Assembly (NCBI GenBank): GCA_002633005.1
Contig: NMRA01000571.1
Span: 81,299 to 145,298, forward strand
Length of the DNA: 64,000 nt
Reading direction: 5' to 3'
DNA from: Phoronis australis
Taxonomy: Eukaryota; Phoronida; Phoronidae
The notes beneath the pieces were generated by a model. That model was not told the origin of the DNA. It saw only the letters and a list, made by a program, of their open reading frames with translations, and made no database searches. Positions 23,201-38,200 of this stretch are shown one piece after another. The first letter of the stretch is position 1. Each line of letters opens with the position of its first letter. The position numbers were made by a program, and so were the translations under genes.

Positions 23201-26200
23201 AAGAAGATAGATAACGATGGTGCATTATTTCTTCAAATTGTCAAATTTTTTCCATCTATACTTTAGCCGGTAACGGCGCGTACTTGCCTGGTTACAACTT
23301 AATTGTATCAATGTTTTCAGACATTGTGGGAATTTGCAACAATTTCAGAAGCCAAAATCGATGAGATTTTGACGAACAAAAAGTTACAAGCGGATCTATC
23401 AAATAATGCGCTTCAGATAAAAATACAAAAGCATTGAATGTGCTTGATTTGGAAATTGACTTAGTTCAAGCAAGCTTGTTATAAGATAGCCAGTTTCATA
23501 ACATTTAGTCCCAAGCTACCGTAACCACCAACAGTATGCATTGCTGTCAAGCCACTGTAGTACTTCCAAAACATGAATTAGGCCAAAAAACCTAATTAGT
23601 TCTGGTCTGTGTTTTTTGAAATCAGGTTTGTGGTCCGGAATTTTTCAGTTGCTCATTTGTCAAAAAAAAATCCAAATGAGCAAAACTAATGTAGGATTTT
23701 TTGTTCTGCTCACCATTTGACAAATCATATTGTTTCAAATTTTGCTTATCATTGCTTACTTGTCTTTGTGCAAACCCAGGCAGAATTTACCAGTGAAGAC
23801 AGGTCTCAAGAAAAGCTGAGGTACAGACAAGAACAAGCTAAATGCTATTTGGCCTCATGCACATGTTTTTTGCCTGATCAATAGTTGTCAATGACGGTTA
23901 CACAAGCTTAGTCATCTCAGTGGCATAACTAAAATTACGAAATCTTAAGGAAAGTGTGCAAAATGAAAACTGGAAAAACATTAATAATGTATAATTGCAA
24001 TATCAAATGTGCAAACTATTCAATTGAGTGCAGTAAACACATGAGCATGAATTAATTAATATTAATGTGTGCTGAAAATGAAACTAAGCGAGGTGATATA
24101 GGAACCCCACGAATGCTACGTAGTAGAAAAATGTGAAGTGAAAAGAAACTAATTAATAAGTGAATATTTGTGTAGCTCTAGTTTGCTATAAAACAGTAGA
24201 TTCTATAAAACAGAGTGTAAATGATGAATGTCATAGAAAGTATTCTAGATATCCATAACTGTGGCAGATTAAGTAATGGGTGTGGCCCTGTAACATGAAT
24301 TGCTAACTACTGTTTGTCCTGTCATGGTACATTCACAATACCCATCATGCAGTACTCACATGTCTTTCTTTAAACAACGCAAAGTCATCAAGAAAAACGT
24401 TAAAATGAAATATTAAGCAAAAAACTAAGAATTACACAATCTCTTAAGAATTAAATACAGTTGCTTGTAAATCTGATGACACAGGAATCTCCTGAATATA
24501 TCCTTTAGACGCATGCATGAAATTCAACCACACACAAACAATCATGCAAAGTGATTCAAATTTTGTTAATGAACGAATTGTTGCCAAACCAACATTGAGC
24601 ACACGGTCAAATTACCATCGAAGGCCTGCTACACTGATAGAAAAAATATTCAGATTACACTGAGCAGTCGTAAACGAACTATTAACTGAAACACAATTCT
24701 CTTGCAGATGTTTGATTACTTATCTCCCTTTGTTGCTTTGTTTATCGTCTGCATGAGATAGCAAATTAAAGTTGATGCATGACAGTAGAAATTTGTGAGA
24801 TTTCCCTTTTACTGTCACCTATTGGCTGAGGGCCTGCGAAAAATGGCTGAGGACCTGTGACGAAAGGTTGGGGGTCTGTGACGAATGGCTGGGGGCCTGT
24901 GACAAATGACTTCCACTGGATAGGTAAAATCTTACCAATTTAGGACACAGTATGGACAAGTAAAATTTGCTTTTATATTTTTACATAAAATGTATGTAGC
25001 ATCAAATTAATGCTTTACCATGTTTTGCACCCAATAGCTAACAACACTCCCAAAGTCAGAAGACCTTGAAAAACATGGTAATTTTGTCAATAACTCTTCT
25101 CCGAAACAGGTAAGATTTTATAGTTCTTGATGTTCAATGAAAAACTGGTAGAATGGCTAACACTTGTTAGCACATTTATCTCATTGGGTACTGCATTTTC
25201 ACTGCAATAAAATTCGAAATGAAATTCTTTAATTTACAGACAACAGTTTGGGCAGCCTGCTGACACGTAATACTGTCTAAAATTTGGACAAGGGAATTCC
25301 ATATTTCCAACGCAAGAAAACAATAGAAAATCCATCAAGAGTACAATTTCCATAATATGCCGTTACCATTCACATTGTACTTTCGTTCCCCATGAATCTT
25401 GCATGATGTAATGTCCATATCCCATGAGCTGTATTTGTCCCAGGCATACGTCAAATAAACGTAAATTGTTCTCAACAACTTCAATCATTTGTACTCGAAA
25501 TACAACCCACAAAATGAACATCAACTAACGTCTTGCTATTTTGCACGCCAGATATTTTTCCGTTTTCATTTCCATCAACTCTGTGCCCAAAAAATATTGT
25601 TTTACAATTTCCAGGTTTACTACTACCAACATTCCGGACTGGGCAATTCAGACTCCATGGGGGATAATAAAGCAATAACCATCTCATTCAGGATCATAAA
25701 CCTTTTGTTAAGCCATGTTTACTTACAAAGTCCAAATGGGACAGTTAAATAACAGCACTCACAAAGAACTACTTTCACTGACCTTGCATGTCAATTTCAA
25801 AAGGCCTAATGTGTTTGAATCACACACACGACTTAAAACTGTCCGAAAAATTCTAAGCCACTATGTGGACTACTGACCCCTCAAAGCCCAAAAAGACTTA
25901 AAACCACGCAGCAATATCTGTGTAGCAGGTCACAGGGAATCAATAATTCAACTTTTCTTTCACAACCATGGCTACAAACAATCACAACGAAAACGCGAGT
26001 TTCGTCACTTTATGAGAACAACACACATTACCACAACACGCTACAACTTCCCACACCAACGCATAAGACAAAGCGGTCATAGCATGCGGTTTTGCAAAAA
26101 TCGCGCATTACGCTACACAAATCTAAACCATGATCACACCAGACAAGCAATTCAAGTGGCCTAAGATTCACCAGGTTATCTAACAGTGCCGCTACCTAAG

Positions 26201-29200
26201 TTGTTTACATGTTACTAAGGCAACAGAAATCACCCTAGCGACTGAAGGCCCACTCACCAGATTTGCTTCTCTGAACTGTTTGGAGACAAGTGATAAAGAA
26301 TATTAGGGAACTGAAACGTCCTCATTGGGACAAGTAAAAGATAAACAATAAATGGAAAATACACCAGTTTTTTTTGAAAAATAATGTAATTGACTAAAAA
26401 CTGAAGGACATTTCCAAAAAAACATTTACATTTCACAGCATACATTTTCTGACACAGCCCCATTGGTACATTAACCTTTTATTAACAATCAATTTGTTAT
26501 GGATGAGAAATTGGACGTATAAAGTCAAAATGACCTCTGAGCACCATTGGAGCATAATTATCAAAAACATTAAATTTTCCAGCACAAAATTTCTGACTCA
26601 GTTTCATTGGCATGCAAATGTTTTATTGTTATCAGTTTGTTGTGAATGAGAAATTGGAAATTAAATCAAGATTTTAGGAAAAATTGTGCATAGTTCACAT
26701 AAATAAACTGTTTCATAGTGTCATGAAAGTGCACAGTCAAGGAAGAATTTCAAAAGGTCAACTACAACTTTAAGATTGTAGCTACTAAGAAAATCCCATG
26801 GTGACACCAGCGAAAATGAAACCATATAAGTAAGAATTTCAAGAAGTCGACAACATCTTTTACAATGTAGATACTAAGAAATGGTGAAACTCAAGAGCAC
26901 CAGGTGGCGCCAGTGAAGCAACGCTCCCACCTGAAGAAATACTTGCATTCAGATCCCATGAGATCCTTATCTCATTAAAACCACCAGTCTGGTAAATATA
27001 CAATCAAATTGCCCATTTCCTGATACACAGGTGGCGCATGTTTGGGGGCAAAGACTCACCTGTGACAGGGGGCGGGGATGAAACGACCATGGGGTAGACA
27101 CTGTGCGGCCGGTTGGTATACATTCCCACTTCCATGTCATACACCTGACGAAACAGACAGAGACCTCTCAAGTAAACTATGAGTAAAACGATTGTACCAT
27201 GTTTTTAAACAGTTAAAACAGTCTATCATCCATGAACAGTACAAATTAAACAAAAGTATTCCAACAAAATATCGCATTCCCATGGTGATGGCTAACCGTG
27301 CTAACAACAAAAATGACTGAGAAGTAATAACTATTTTCGAGGCTAAAATTACAGAATGGCTTAACCACGTTTCTTAGCTTCCTGTTATCTCCCCTTCCTA
27401 CTGAGTCACGAAAAGAAATTACTTCTGCCCAACTATCGCCATGAGGAATTAGGAGTCACTGTGTCTGTTTTGCATGTAATATACTCTCAAATACGTATTC
27501 AGCTACAAAGACATTCCTTTCCCATCTCCCACTCCTCCTGCTCCCACCCATCCTCCACCGCTGCCGCTCACTCTACTCCTACAACACTCCCCCCCTCACC
27601 TGCGTCTGAAGATCGTCCACCCTGTTGAAAGCGTCCAGCTTCAAGTGCCTCTCATGGTTCAGTTGCTTCTTGATTTGAGTCACGTCCTTCTTAGCCTTGT
27701 CTTGCACCAGCTGCTGCAGCCTCTGGTGTCTCTCCTGCTCCGTCATCAACGTCTGCATCTGCATCTCTTTCAGCTCGAGCTCTTCAAACTAGAAGGTAGA
27801 GAAATTGAGCTAAACTGGGACAAGATGCTTCCATCGACAACATCTGCAAAACATTTTCCTTCAGGTACAGCCATTCAACTCAGAATTTAAAGTCGATTGA
27901 AGATTCAAAACTAAAAAGACTTCATTGACAAATCGAGGCCAGTCATTGGTCCTGCTCTGTCGTAAGAATTTGAGTCTCTCTTTCAGAATCAGGCCTTTGA
28001 AATAAAAGATAGTTGGCAGGAGACGTCAAGGTGAGGGGCATCAATATCAGCAAATTTTGGAGACCCTTAAACTCTGACTTTCTAGAAGTTTGAGCACTTC
28101 ATGCAAAGAAACAGGAACACTCATGCAAGGTTGATAGAACACATTTTGGCATTCGGCTATCAATGCAAGAGTCTTCATCTTGAGCTCTTTAATGTGAGGG
28201 TAAAGCAACCGCAAGCTGACTCCAAGCTCTTCAAGTTTAAAGATATCAACGCAATCACCTCACGATGAGATCTTATGGCAAAATGTTTATTCAGAAAATA
28301 ACTTAAAACAAAACATAAAACCTAAAGTGAATTAATCCAAGGACAGTGGCGTGTCTCTCTGAAAGGTCACAAAATCTTACCAGTTTTTCAACGTTCTGCA
28401 TTTTCGCCATATCTAACTGTCGTTGGCTCCGGGCCTTCTGCATGGCGGCATGCTCTTTTTCTGTCTTCAACTTCATCTGCAAACATCAAAAAACCACATT
28501 CACATACCATGCGTCTTTATTGTTCACTGAGATTAGAAACTTTAGCACCTAAGGCAACTAAGACGTCACCCTATATTATCTACCTACACTAACTGTTTCC
28601 TGTAACAGTTGTAAAGACAAGACCTAAATCAACAGCGGACATACCTCTCAAGCACCAAATCGCAACTCCGGAGTAACTGAGCACTCATTTAAATAATAAT
28701 TCTTTGTAGTTCAGCTACAATCCTAAGCTACTAGTAGCATAAGTCTCGTAGAGTTACTATTGCCTGAATCTTGAATATGATCAATAACATAATATTTTAG
28801 CTGAGATATCAGAAGTGTGCAGTGTTTCCTAACACCTGAGTCATGCTGCCACAAGAGTTAACATCCAAGTGTATCCATGCATTCAGAATGTGAATACTAT
28901 GGACAAGGTGTTAGAAAAGAAGTGTGCAATGCGAGTTTCCTGAGCATGCATTACTCAACGTGCCAGTGCGTGCTTGAAATGAGAAAGATTAGTATGTTCC
29001 ATGCAAAATTTATTCAGGGACGGGGGGACGGGACCTATGGAACGTTATACGGATGGCCATTGAAACTTACAAACTCGCGCTGCTGAACGAAATGAGACAA
29101 GTTAATATGAGAACACTAGAGTCAACGACTAAGTCATAATCAATGTTGCTCAGAATTACTGAAACCAAGAATGGACAAAAATGGGAAGCAGGTACTGAAA

Positions 29201-32200
29201 TGAACACAAGAACCTCAATGAATGTGGTGTTCCATTACCATCTTTCTTGTAAGTGCTAAAAGGCATTATTTATAATTGCTTGAGGCAAATCTAAAAGCTG
29301 ACAACGAAAGTGTGTTTCGAAGATTGATCTGGACCAGAAGTCTGATCGCCAAACTCTAATTCCGAATCATTTTTGATATTTTTGTATTACACTGAGCAAG
29401 AACACAGAACAACAGTCTAAATTATGATCACGCCAGGCAAGCAATTCGAGTCTAGTAGCATTATTGCTTGCATAGGTGAGTTTCTAGTCCAAGATCGCAA
29501 TTAGTGACCTCGAGATTTTTGAGGTAACTTGAGAGGCTGAAACATTCATGGCAATCAGATGACGTCTGCTTGTTTCTTGAAAAAATCAAAACTATGAAAA
29601 CTTTACGTTAAATCTTGTCAAGTTTCAATTCAATAGCGATCAAAATGGTAAAAATAGTCTGAAATTCAGCAGAACAGAATTTACTTAAAATATATCAAGA
29701 GTTCGCCACAAGTACACAGATTAGATCCCAGAGCCCGAGATCTAATCTTTTTCTCAAAACTGTTTTCGACACTTCCTGTTACGCTTTTGTGCTAATGTTA
29801 GATAAATGTTTATAATTATCATTGTAATCTGTACTCGAGTAAATTATGAATTAGGTGATGCTTGGTTAATCCTAACTTGCACCTGATGGCCAGGGTGTAA
29901 AAGCTTTGATTTTGGATCTGAACTTGAAATCTCAACATTTTACTCAAGTTCGTATGTGGAATCTAGGGTCACCAAGTGTAATCTTGGACTAGACCCTCAT
30001 CTGCATGAACCAGAACACACTAATAATGGACACTGAGCACGCGGAACAGTAGAACGGAAAACATGAACTTGCTTTTTTCAATTTTGAATACGGAGATTGA
30101 GAACGAGGGCCATGATTTCGAAGATAATGACAGATCCTCTACTGTACAGTCTCTTTTTTGTATAACTATGAACACTAGCATGATAAATGCTGCCTTTGAA
30201 AACTAAGTTAGCACCAGCATCATTCAACCCACCTCTTTCTCCAAGTCCTTCCTAATCTCAGTCACCTCGCCCTCGGACATTCCCAGAGCTTTCCTCACGG
30301 CCACAATCTGCTGCCGGTTGAGTATCACTTCCTCCTCGGCCAGCATCTTGATCTCTAACACCTCCTTCCTACTACGTTCCCCCTCGTGAGTCAGCTCAGA
30401 GATCTGAAAGATTGTTGCTACAATGACTTGGTTTTTCCCAAAGGCATCTTGCTATTACTTCTCCCATATCATTGCAATTATAATTACAGTGAATTACTCT
30501 TACCGACATCTTTATCATTGGTTTGAATCCATCATCAAATCCTTAGGTGGCAAGAGATCAGCTCCAAATAGCCAAACACAAATTAAACAGAGTGCATGCC
30601 TGGTCGCACACTGCAACACAAGTGTGTCATCATACCAGCTTAGTTTCATCAGATGATCAACCTACCGTCTTCTCAAAGCCAGTTCTGACGGCACATTGCT
30701 TCCAACGGCTCATCGTTTTCATCTTGATCAAGAGTTTGTTTAGTTGGTGGTTCTCTTGTTGGAGTCGGCGCATGGCCTCTGCCTTGTTGGCAAGGTTCTC
30801 CGCATACAATTCGTCTGGAATCACAGTGTAGTCAAATGAAGGAGGTCACAGGGAAGATCACAGTCAAATGTCATGAATACCAACTCAAAGGAGAACAAAT
30901 ACAGCCCATCAGGGAGAAGATAACAAGACAAATTAATATGAATTTAAAATGTATGACACATAGCAAATCAGAAGGAGGTTAGAGAACAAATTTGCAAATC
31001 AATGAATATTAAAATGAAGGAGGACACATAGCCAATCAGGGATCACAGAACAAATTCAAATGAATCAAAATGAAGGCAAGTATCACAAAAAGAACAAAAA
31101 TTGAAAAAAACGGGAAAACTTTACCTCCAATGAAGCCAATTTTTCTCTTGATCTCGGCGTGTTTCTCCATAGCTTCTGCCCGTGTTTTACCAATCATTTC
31201 ATACACACTGTCATGGAGATCTTCTCTGTTGACAAGTAATCAGTTGGATTGAATTTGACCAAAATGCAATCATTTGAAATACTAAATATTAATATGAGTA
31301 GTAATGATTTCCTTGACAGGTATATGCCATCACCTAATAAAGAATCTGTCCTCTTCACAGGAGAGATGAGAGCCCAAGATGCTTAAAAGGATTATTAAAT
31401 CCTGTTTTGATGATTTCAACCAATCCTCGCTCTGTCACCTACTAATACATCATTGGTGTCAATCTTGGATGATAAAGGCAGGAATCAACCAGAAACTCAT
31501 CCTCCCTATCTCACAAATTAGATGTTATGGTATATTGATGGGTGGTCTTTTCCCAAAGTTGCCGTGCAATTCGCTAAAAGCTTATAAGTAATGCTTGCCC
31601 ATTTAGCAGACATTGAAAGGAGTTTTCAAATTTTCTCCAAACTTTTGAGGGTTGTCGAGAGTTAAGAGCATTATTTTGTTTCAGAGAACTGGAAGGGAAA
31701 GTCATCTTCAGTATCTGTTAAAAGGTCAAAACCAGATCTGGTATCCTTTCAAAATGCAAGAAAAATGCAAAGTGGGTGGATTAAGTATTAAGGAGATGGT
31801 AAAATTCATTAAATTTCATCTCACTTAGTCTCTTAGTCATCTGGTAAAAACTCAAAAGGAAACCCAACACAAAACAAATCCCTTAAAATTCAACTAAGAG
31901 TTTATACTCCAAAATGTTGTCGATTCTTGGTACAGGCAGAGCTCCAGCAACAGCACAATAATTTTTAACTGTTGTCGACCCTAATCCGTCATATCAATAG
32001 AGTCCACAGTCCGCACTGAACACACATATGCTTCACAAACCACGTGACCAACAACTCACTTGTATTCATCAAGCTTGGCCTTCAGTGTGAAGGCAGCAGA
32101 GAACAAGTTTTGCACAAGATCGTCGTACTCTTCGCGTACACGCTCACGAATGTCTCGCTCTGCGGTCAGGGCATTGGTGCGCATCTCATGGACCTTGGCC

Positions 32201-35200
32201 CGAAGTGCAGTCACCTCTGGAACAAACAAGTAAGATGTGACTTTCCAAATTATGATTTTGATATTTACCAACAGGAAATAGAAATTAATGGGTTAGAAAC
32301 ATTTTGGCAGTCACCACGTACAGATGAACCTCATTTTGAGAACCAGTTTTCTCCACTGAACAGCAGTCATCACACTGGTTCTGAAAATACCAGACCCTTG
32401 CAAGTGACTTCAATCAATAATCAAACTATTAAAGCGATGTAACAAGTTGGTATGAAGCAAGCATATTATGTGAGTTGAAAATTTTAAGAAACGTTGACAA
32501 ATCCTATATTTGTCAGAAATAAACCACTCACCTATCCCTCAATCATCTGCCATAATGTAATTAATCAATAGACACTAAATTTTTGTCTTACAAGTTGTCC
32601 AACATGTTATATGCAAGTCTCAAAATCTCAAGAATTTCCTCAAAATATGTAAATTTCTCAGAAACTCGTTTATCAGCAGCTCAATTCTCCCACTGCGCCT
32701 CACCATTTCCAGTTTACATGACATTGTATATTATTTAATGTCTGAAATTTCTTAATTAGAATGCACTAACTTCCATACAGCACTTAGTCTATCTTTGAAA
32801 GCCTTTGGTTCATATTTTGGGGGAGAAACCTTTAGCGGTATTCATTTCTTATTACCCATGATGCAACAATAACTCAAACAAAGTATAGCATTTATTGCTT
32901 CAACAACAAGATTCCCTGCTGCAGACATGATGTATTCCAGTTTGAAAATTGCAACTTCAGCTTGACCTAATTAGTGCTACAGAATGGCGCTTATATTTCC
33001 AAGAAACATCCCACTCACCCATCAGCAGGTCATGGCACTGTTCAGCCATCTGACACTGCACGTCTATCATGGAATTGTCATTAGCCTGTTGCAGCTGGCC
33101 CTGCATATGTTTCACTTCCTGTTCCTTCTGGTACAGCAGCTGATGGTGGTGGCGCAGCAGGCCCTCGTAGTACATGGAGTAACTAGAACATGTGTGAGAA
33201 CGGAATACTTGACAAACGGAAAAGGTCTTGTCACAACTTTGGGCATGCTGAAATAGGCCCTAGGCATAGTTCATGCCGAATTAAGTATGCAGGATTTGTG
33301 AATTTTATAAACAAATTATAAAAAATATACGACTTTCTGAGACTTTACTGATACTGCTGATAGAAAATGAGAACGCCGAGTGTCTAAAAATGCCCAACTT
33401 ATGAATTCTATTATCTTTTTCACTATTTATTTTCTGTATTTAAAGGTTTTTGCACGTTAACTTGAAGCCTCCTGACTTGTTACAGATCCCAAAATTTCCT
33501 GCTTTTCCCCAACTAAAGCTCTTTGCGTGTACAATGAAAATGAACTAACCTGGTGGCATAATATGCAAGTTTTCAAAATGGCACTGCAGATTACCAGCTC
33601 TCAAAAGCTGGCATCCACTGACAGAATGAAACTGTCCAAGAAGCTTAGATTCAAACCAGACGTCTAACATTTTTTTACTGAATTTGGATAAACTACCTTT
33701 AATTGTCAATGATGAATGATGGAGGAAAGTACAATTACTAAATAATGCAAACAAATGCCAAAATTATAATCATTCCTGGTTAAAATGTCGTCAAAACTAA
33801 TCAATTACTAATAAGCTAAACAACTGGTTTATTCCAAGTTAAGTTCAACAGAAAATCTCCTTCACTGGAAATGTAGTTCTGGTAGATGGTATTGGAAAAG
33901 TTCTGCCAAAGTCTGAGCATTTTTTAAAGTTAACTGATAGTCATAAATAGCAAACATCACGACCAAGCATAATGCTAAATGTCTAGTGCCTAGTAAAATA
34001 CACAACACCCAGAGCAAGGCTCAATTCTCACTTTTCAAAGTTCTGTTTCTCTCGAGCCATCACTGAGCTGGCCAATGACTTCATACATTTGTCCAGGTGT
34101 TCTACAGTGAAAGTGACCGTATTCGACTCCTCATCCATGGTTGTACCGGAATACAGCTCTTCTGCGTACTTCTCCGCAATGTAGGGTTTGGATATCGTAA
34201 AGGTCTCTTTCATAGCCTGAATCACGCACAAAGGTAATGTATACATCAGCAGACTATGAGAGGATAAACTAGATGATTTTATTAAAAATTTCATAAACCA
34301 ACGAGCAAGGAAAGAAGAACCCACTCAGATGATTTTGTCATGAAAATCATACAATACTTTAATTTCAAAATTTCAAAGCATAACTCAGATGATTTTAATG
34401 CTCAGAACATCGTACAATTTAGTTTTCAAAAGAGACTTTCCCATTAAAAATCGCTGACATTTCAAGGCACCCTTCAAAATGCAAAACAAGTTGTGTTGAC
34501 TTACTGGTTTCTTCCACAGATCCGTTGGCAGTGTACCTTCTTCTCTCGCTCGCTCTGAGATGACCAGATTCATCTCTTTGTTAATCCTCTTCTGCACCTC
34601 AGCAATCATGTAGATCTCCAAGTTCTCCAATAATTTAACAAGCTGTGCAGGCAATGGAAGAAGACAGTGGTTTAGGAATCATTGTTATAAATATAAATAT
34701 CAATATCAACATCAATATCAGTATCACATCATGTATTAGTATCTATTTCACTTAACATATCAGTATCATTATCAGTATCGTTACATACAGCAGACACAAC
34801 TGATATATTTCCAAACAAGATTCACACCTCTCACTATCCATGATTCATTACATGACCAGCATTAGATAACCACAAACTGCTGTTAAGCTCTGCTCACTTT
34901 ATCTGAACAGAATCGCTTTCTGTAGGCCACAGTTTCATGATGGGCACACAACAGAATACGCATTATTTTTCAGCTGCTTCTTTGTGCTAACCTCGACACT
35001 ACTCTCTGTTAAGTACATTGCTTCTAACTTTCTGTGCACCAGACTTGCTTGCCATATGACAACTACCAGTATGCACATTTACAGTGTCTCGCAAAATGAT
35101 GCCAAGGGCTTCACACAACATAGCAAATGCTACAGTCACAGCGAATAAATAACAAAACAGCTGATTACAAACCACCAATAAATTATCTCCTTCTATACAA

Positions 35201-38200
35201 AATCATGGATTTTGACAACACCATAGCGACCGTTCCAGACCGCTGTCCTAGCTGACAAGGACTCAACAATACATGAAACTCGACTAAAAACGACCAATCG
35301 TATGTCAATGACACATTTCCAGTTGATTGCTTCAGTCAAGTCTCAAGTGAACAGCGATGGTATAGGCATTGGCTGCAAGACACATTCACGCCAGATCTGT
35401 ACTCGACGAAAAGAATTAACAATAAGTCACCTGTTTAGATCTAATCTCATACTCTGACGCCCCCTTGGGGATGACGAGAGGCTCCGCGTCAGACACCATG
35501 CCCTCATACAGGTCCGCCTGGTTGTACCTCCTGGCAACACTGGCTAACACTGGGTACAGCATGTCAGATTTGTACAGTTTGCTGCAAAAAAAATTAATTT
35601 TACAGAATGATGTTTATCATTTTAAATATCAGAAATAAATAAAAAGGACACTGAGCATTCTTTAACAAATAGTACTTCAGACAATTGATAAGTCCCTCAA
35701 TGTAAAGCTTTCAAAAAGTTTTGAAAACGACGCAGTCAACAATTTTGAATTCAGACTTTCCATTATCGAAAAGTAATTTATTACAGTGGCACGACAATGC
35801 ATAAAATACGTTTTCCTTTCAAAAAATATACTCCATCGTTCCAAATCATATTTAATGCATGTTAGTATTTAATTAAATAGACTTTGATGTGAAATTTGAT
35901 GTTGGGCTCTATTTACCAGGCACCATGAGTGATGGTTTTAACAGAGCAATATTTTCTGATCCACATGTCATGAACGAAATCTCAACAATAGTTTTTATAA
36001 ACTTCCACATTTCGTTGACGACAGTGCAAAGACAAAGAATATTACCACCCCTGCGACTACTAAGCTAAGCAACGAAGTGTATTCCTTAACTGGGCACTTG
36101 TACAGGACACTTTACAAATTATTATTGCAATATTCACGAGAGCAAAAATACAAATTTTTGTGGTCTTCCTGACTTCTTTCCTCCCTACAAAAATTTCAAA
36201 AACATTTTGGATGAAAATAACAACATTGAAAACTCACAGGCCAAATTGTCTGTGTCTGAGGTTTTCTGTTTTCTGTTGAGGCCAGATTTTCCAAAAACCA
36301 ACAATGATGACATCGTATTTTTCCAAAAATGTGGAAAAGCAGGCATAACAACTCTTCTGCATGAAGTGAAAAATGTACACCAGCAGCAAGATTCGACCAA
36401 CTCTCTAGAAAAGTATAGTTTGAATCCTCGCAAAAATGGTGATAAGAAGCAATAACATTTGATAAAGAGACATTCGTGACTAAGACTCTCCATTGTGTTT
36501 TGGTTGGGAGTAGGAAAACCACCATAAAATTACGGGTAAAAGTCGGCACTATCAACAGGAAATGTAAAGATCAGCTCTAGCATTTTTGAATTTTCTTGCA
36601 TAATACAGTGCAGTCTTCTCAACACAAATGGCACACTGTGAGCGTCCCTCAGTTCATGACGGGCTCATCACGTTGCCACCTACCAAAAGTCCCTCTGCAG
36701 CTGCACCGTGTCTATCCGCTCTACCCCCAGTCTACGACAACCCCACTCCATCTTGAAGGCCTCTAGCTGTTTCCAGAGGGTGAGGAAAGTCTTCAGGAGG
36801 CGATACGCTTGGATGGGCTCCGATGTGCGTGACAACGGCTTCTTATTTGGTTTGGCAACTGCAACAAAGTACGTTAAATGCATGAGAGGTCAGAGCTGCA
36901 TCTGCTCATTATGTAATACAACATCCTGAGTGTACTATTGCAAAATGGTCTTGCTTGGTTTTTACAGTAAAGCAAAAATTAGTAATCAGACAAAATACCA
37001 TTTCCGTTGTGACGGATAATTCCGTTAAAAATTCTAATTACAGAACGGCATTAACGGTCTTACTAACTTTACCCTTCATATCTTCATAATAAACAATTTT
37101 TGTGAACGTACAAAAATCTAAATTCACTAGAGATAGTTAATGCCTCACCAACAGATTTGACCTTTGACAACGTGTCAAGCGATTCTCCAGTTTCCTTCCT
37201 GGACGGTGGAGCAGACACTTTTGCCGAGCTCTGTGGACGAGATAGGCTACCAGTGCTCGCCTGATCAGCTTGACTTGCCGGCCTACTTTCCTCTGCTTCA
37301 CCCCCTTCCGCCTCCACTTCATCCTCCTCTGCAAGTAGTTCCTCTGCATTCAAAGCACCGCTGTTCAAGACATCCTCCATAAGTAGAGAGACTCCGAGTA
37401 TTTCACCATGCGCCACATGTCTGAAAGAAACATTTTTGGCACTTCATTAAAAGTAATACACAGAGATAATTACGCTGAGTTAAAACTTCCAGTTTAAATC
37501 AAAATGTTTACCAAAAGCAGCTATATTCCTGCAGCAATAGTCTTTAAACATTTGGAATCTCGACTAACCATCTTAAAAAACCTCTTAAAAATTAGTTACT
37601 GTACCAAAGCAATAATGTTTTCAAGGAGACCGATGAAAATGATTGGCTTCATCAAAAAAACAAACTATTTTGTAGCTCACAACACAAAACAAAATATTTA
37701 ACTTTCAGAGTACAGACCATGGATGTTTTATCTCAGTCTACAAAATTCACCATCATTTCCAAAAACGTCTCTATTGAGAGATTTACAAAATTTATCTCCA
37801 TCAACTGACTTTCACTACAATGTCATCAGTGAAATCATGTACACCCACACCCACACCCACAAGAAACCATGCAAGCCGCCTATGAATTTCAGAATCAATA
37901 ACATCAAACTACATCAGCTCAAAACTGCTTTTTGAAATAATTTTTTATGAGAATGTAAATCTCTCAACAGAAGGTTGGCTGGACGTCACATTAATTGTAC
38001 AATGAATGAACAGAACGAAGACCCTCAATGTATCCACTCAGTAAATAAGTTGATCTCAAGACTGCTATAGATAACAGTGGCCCACAGTTGATGTTTCATG
38101 CGTTTTCTTTTCAAATGTGAGTAGTAGAGGCCATGGTGCACTGCTTCTTAGAACACGAATAGTTAGTTATTGTCGCTTCAGCCAGAGCCAGAAGATGTCT

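Noticed and set aside
37137-37382. Plus- and minus-strand shadow frames over exon 25, repeated at 39400-39645
   Set aside because: They are other-frame shadows of the acidic exon and lack splice or start context.
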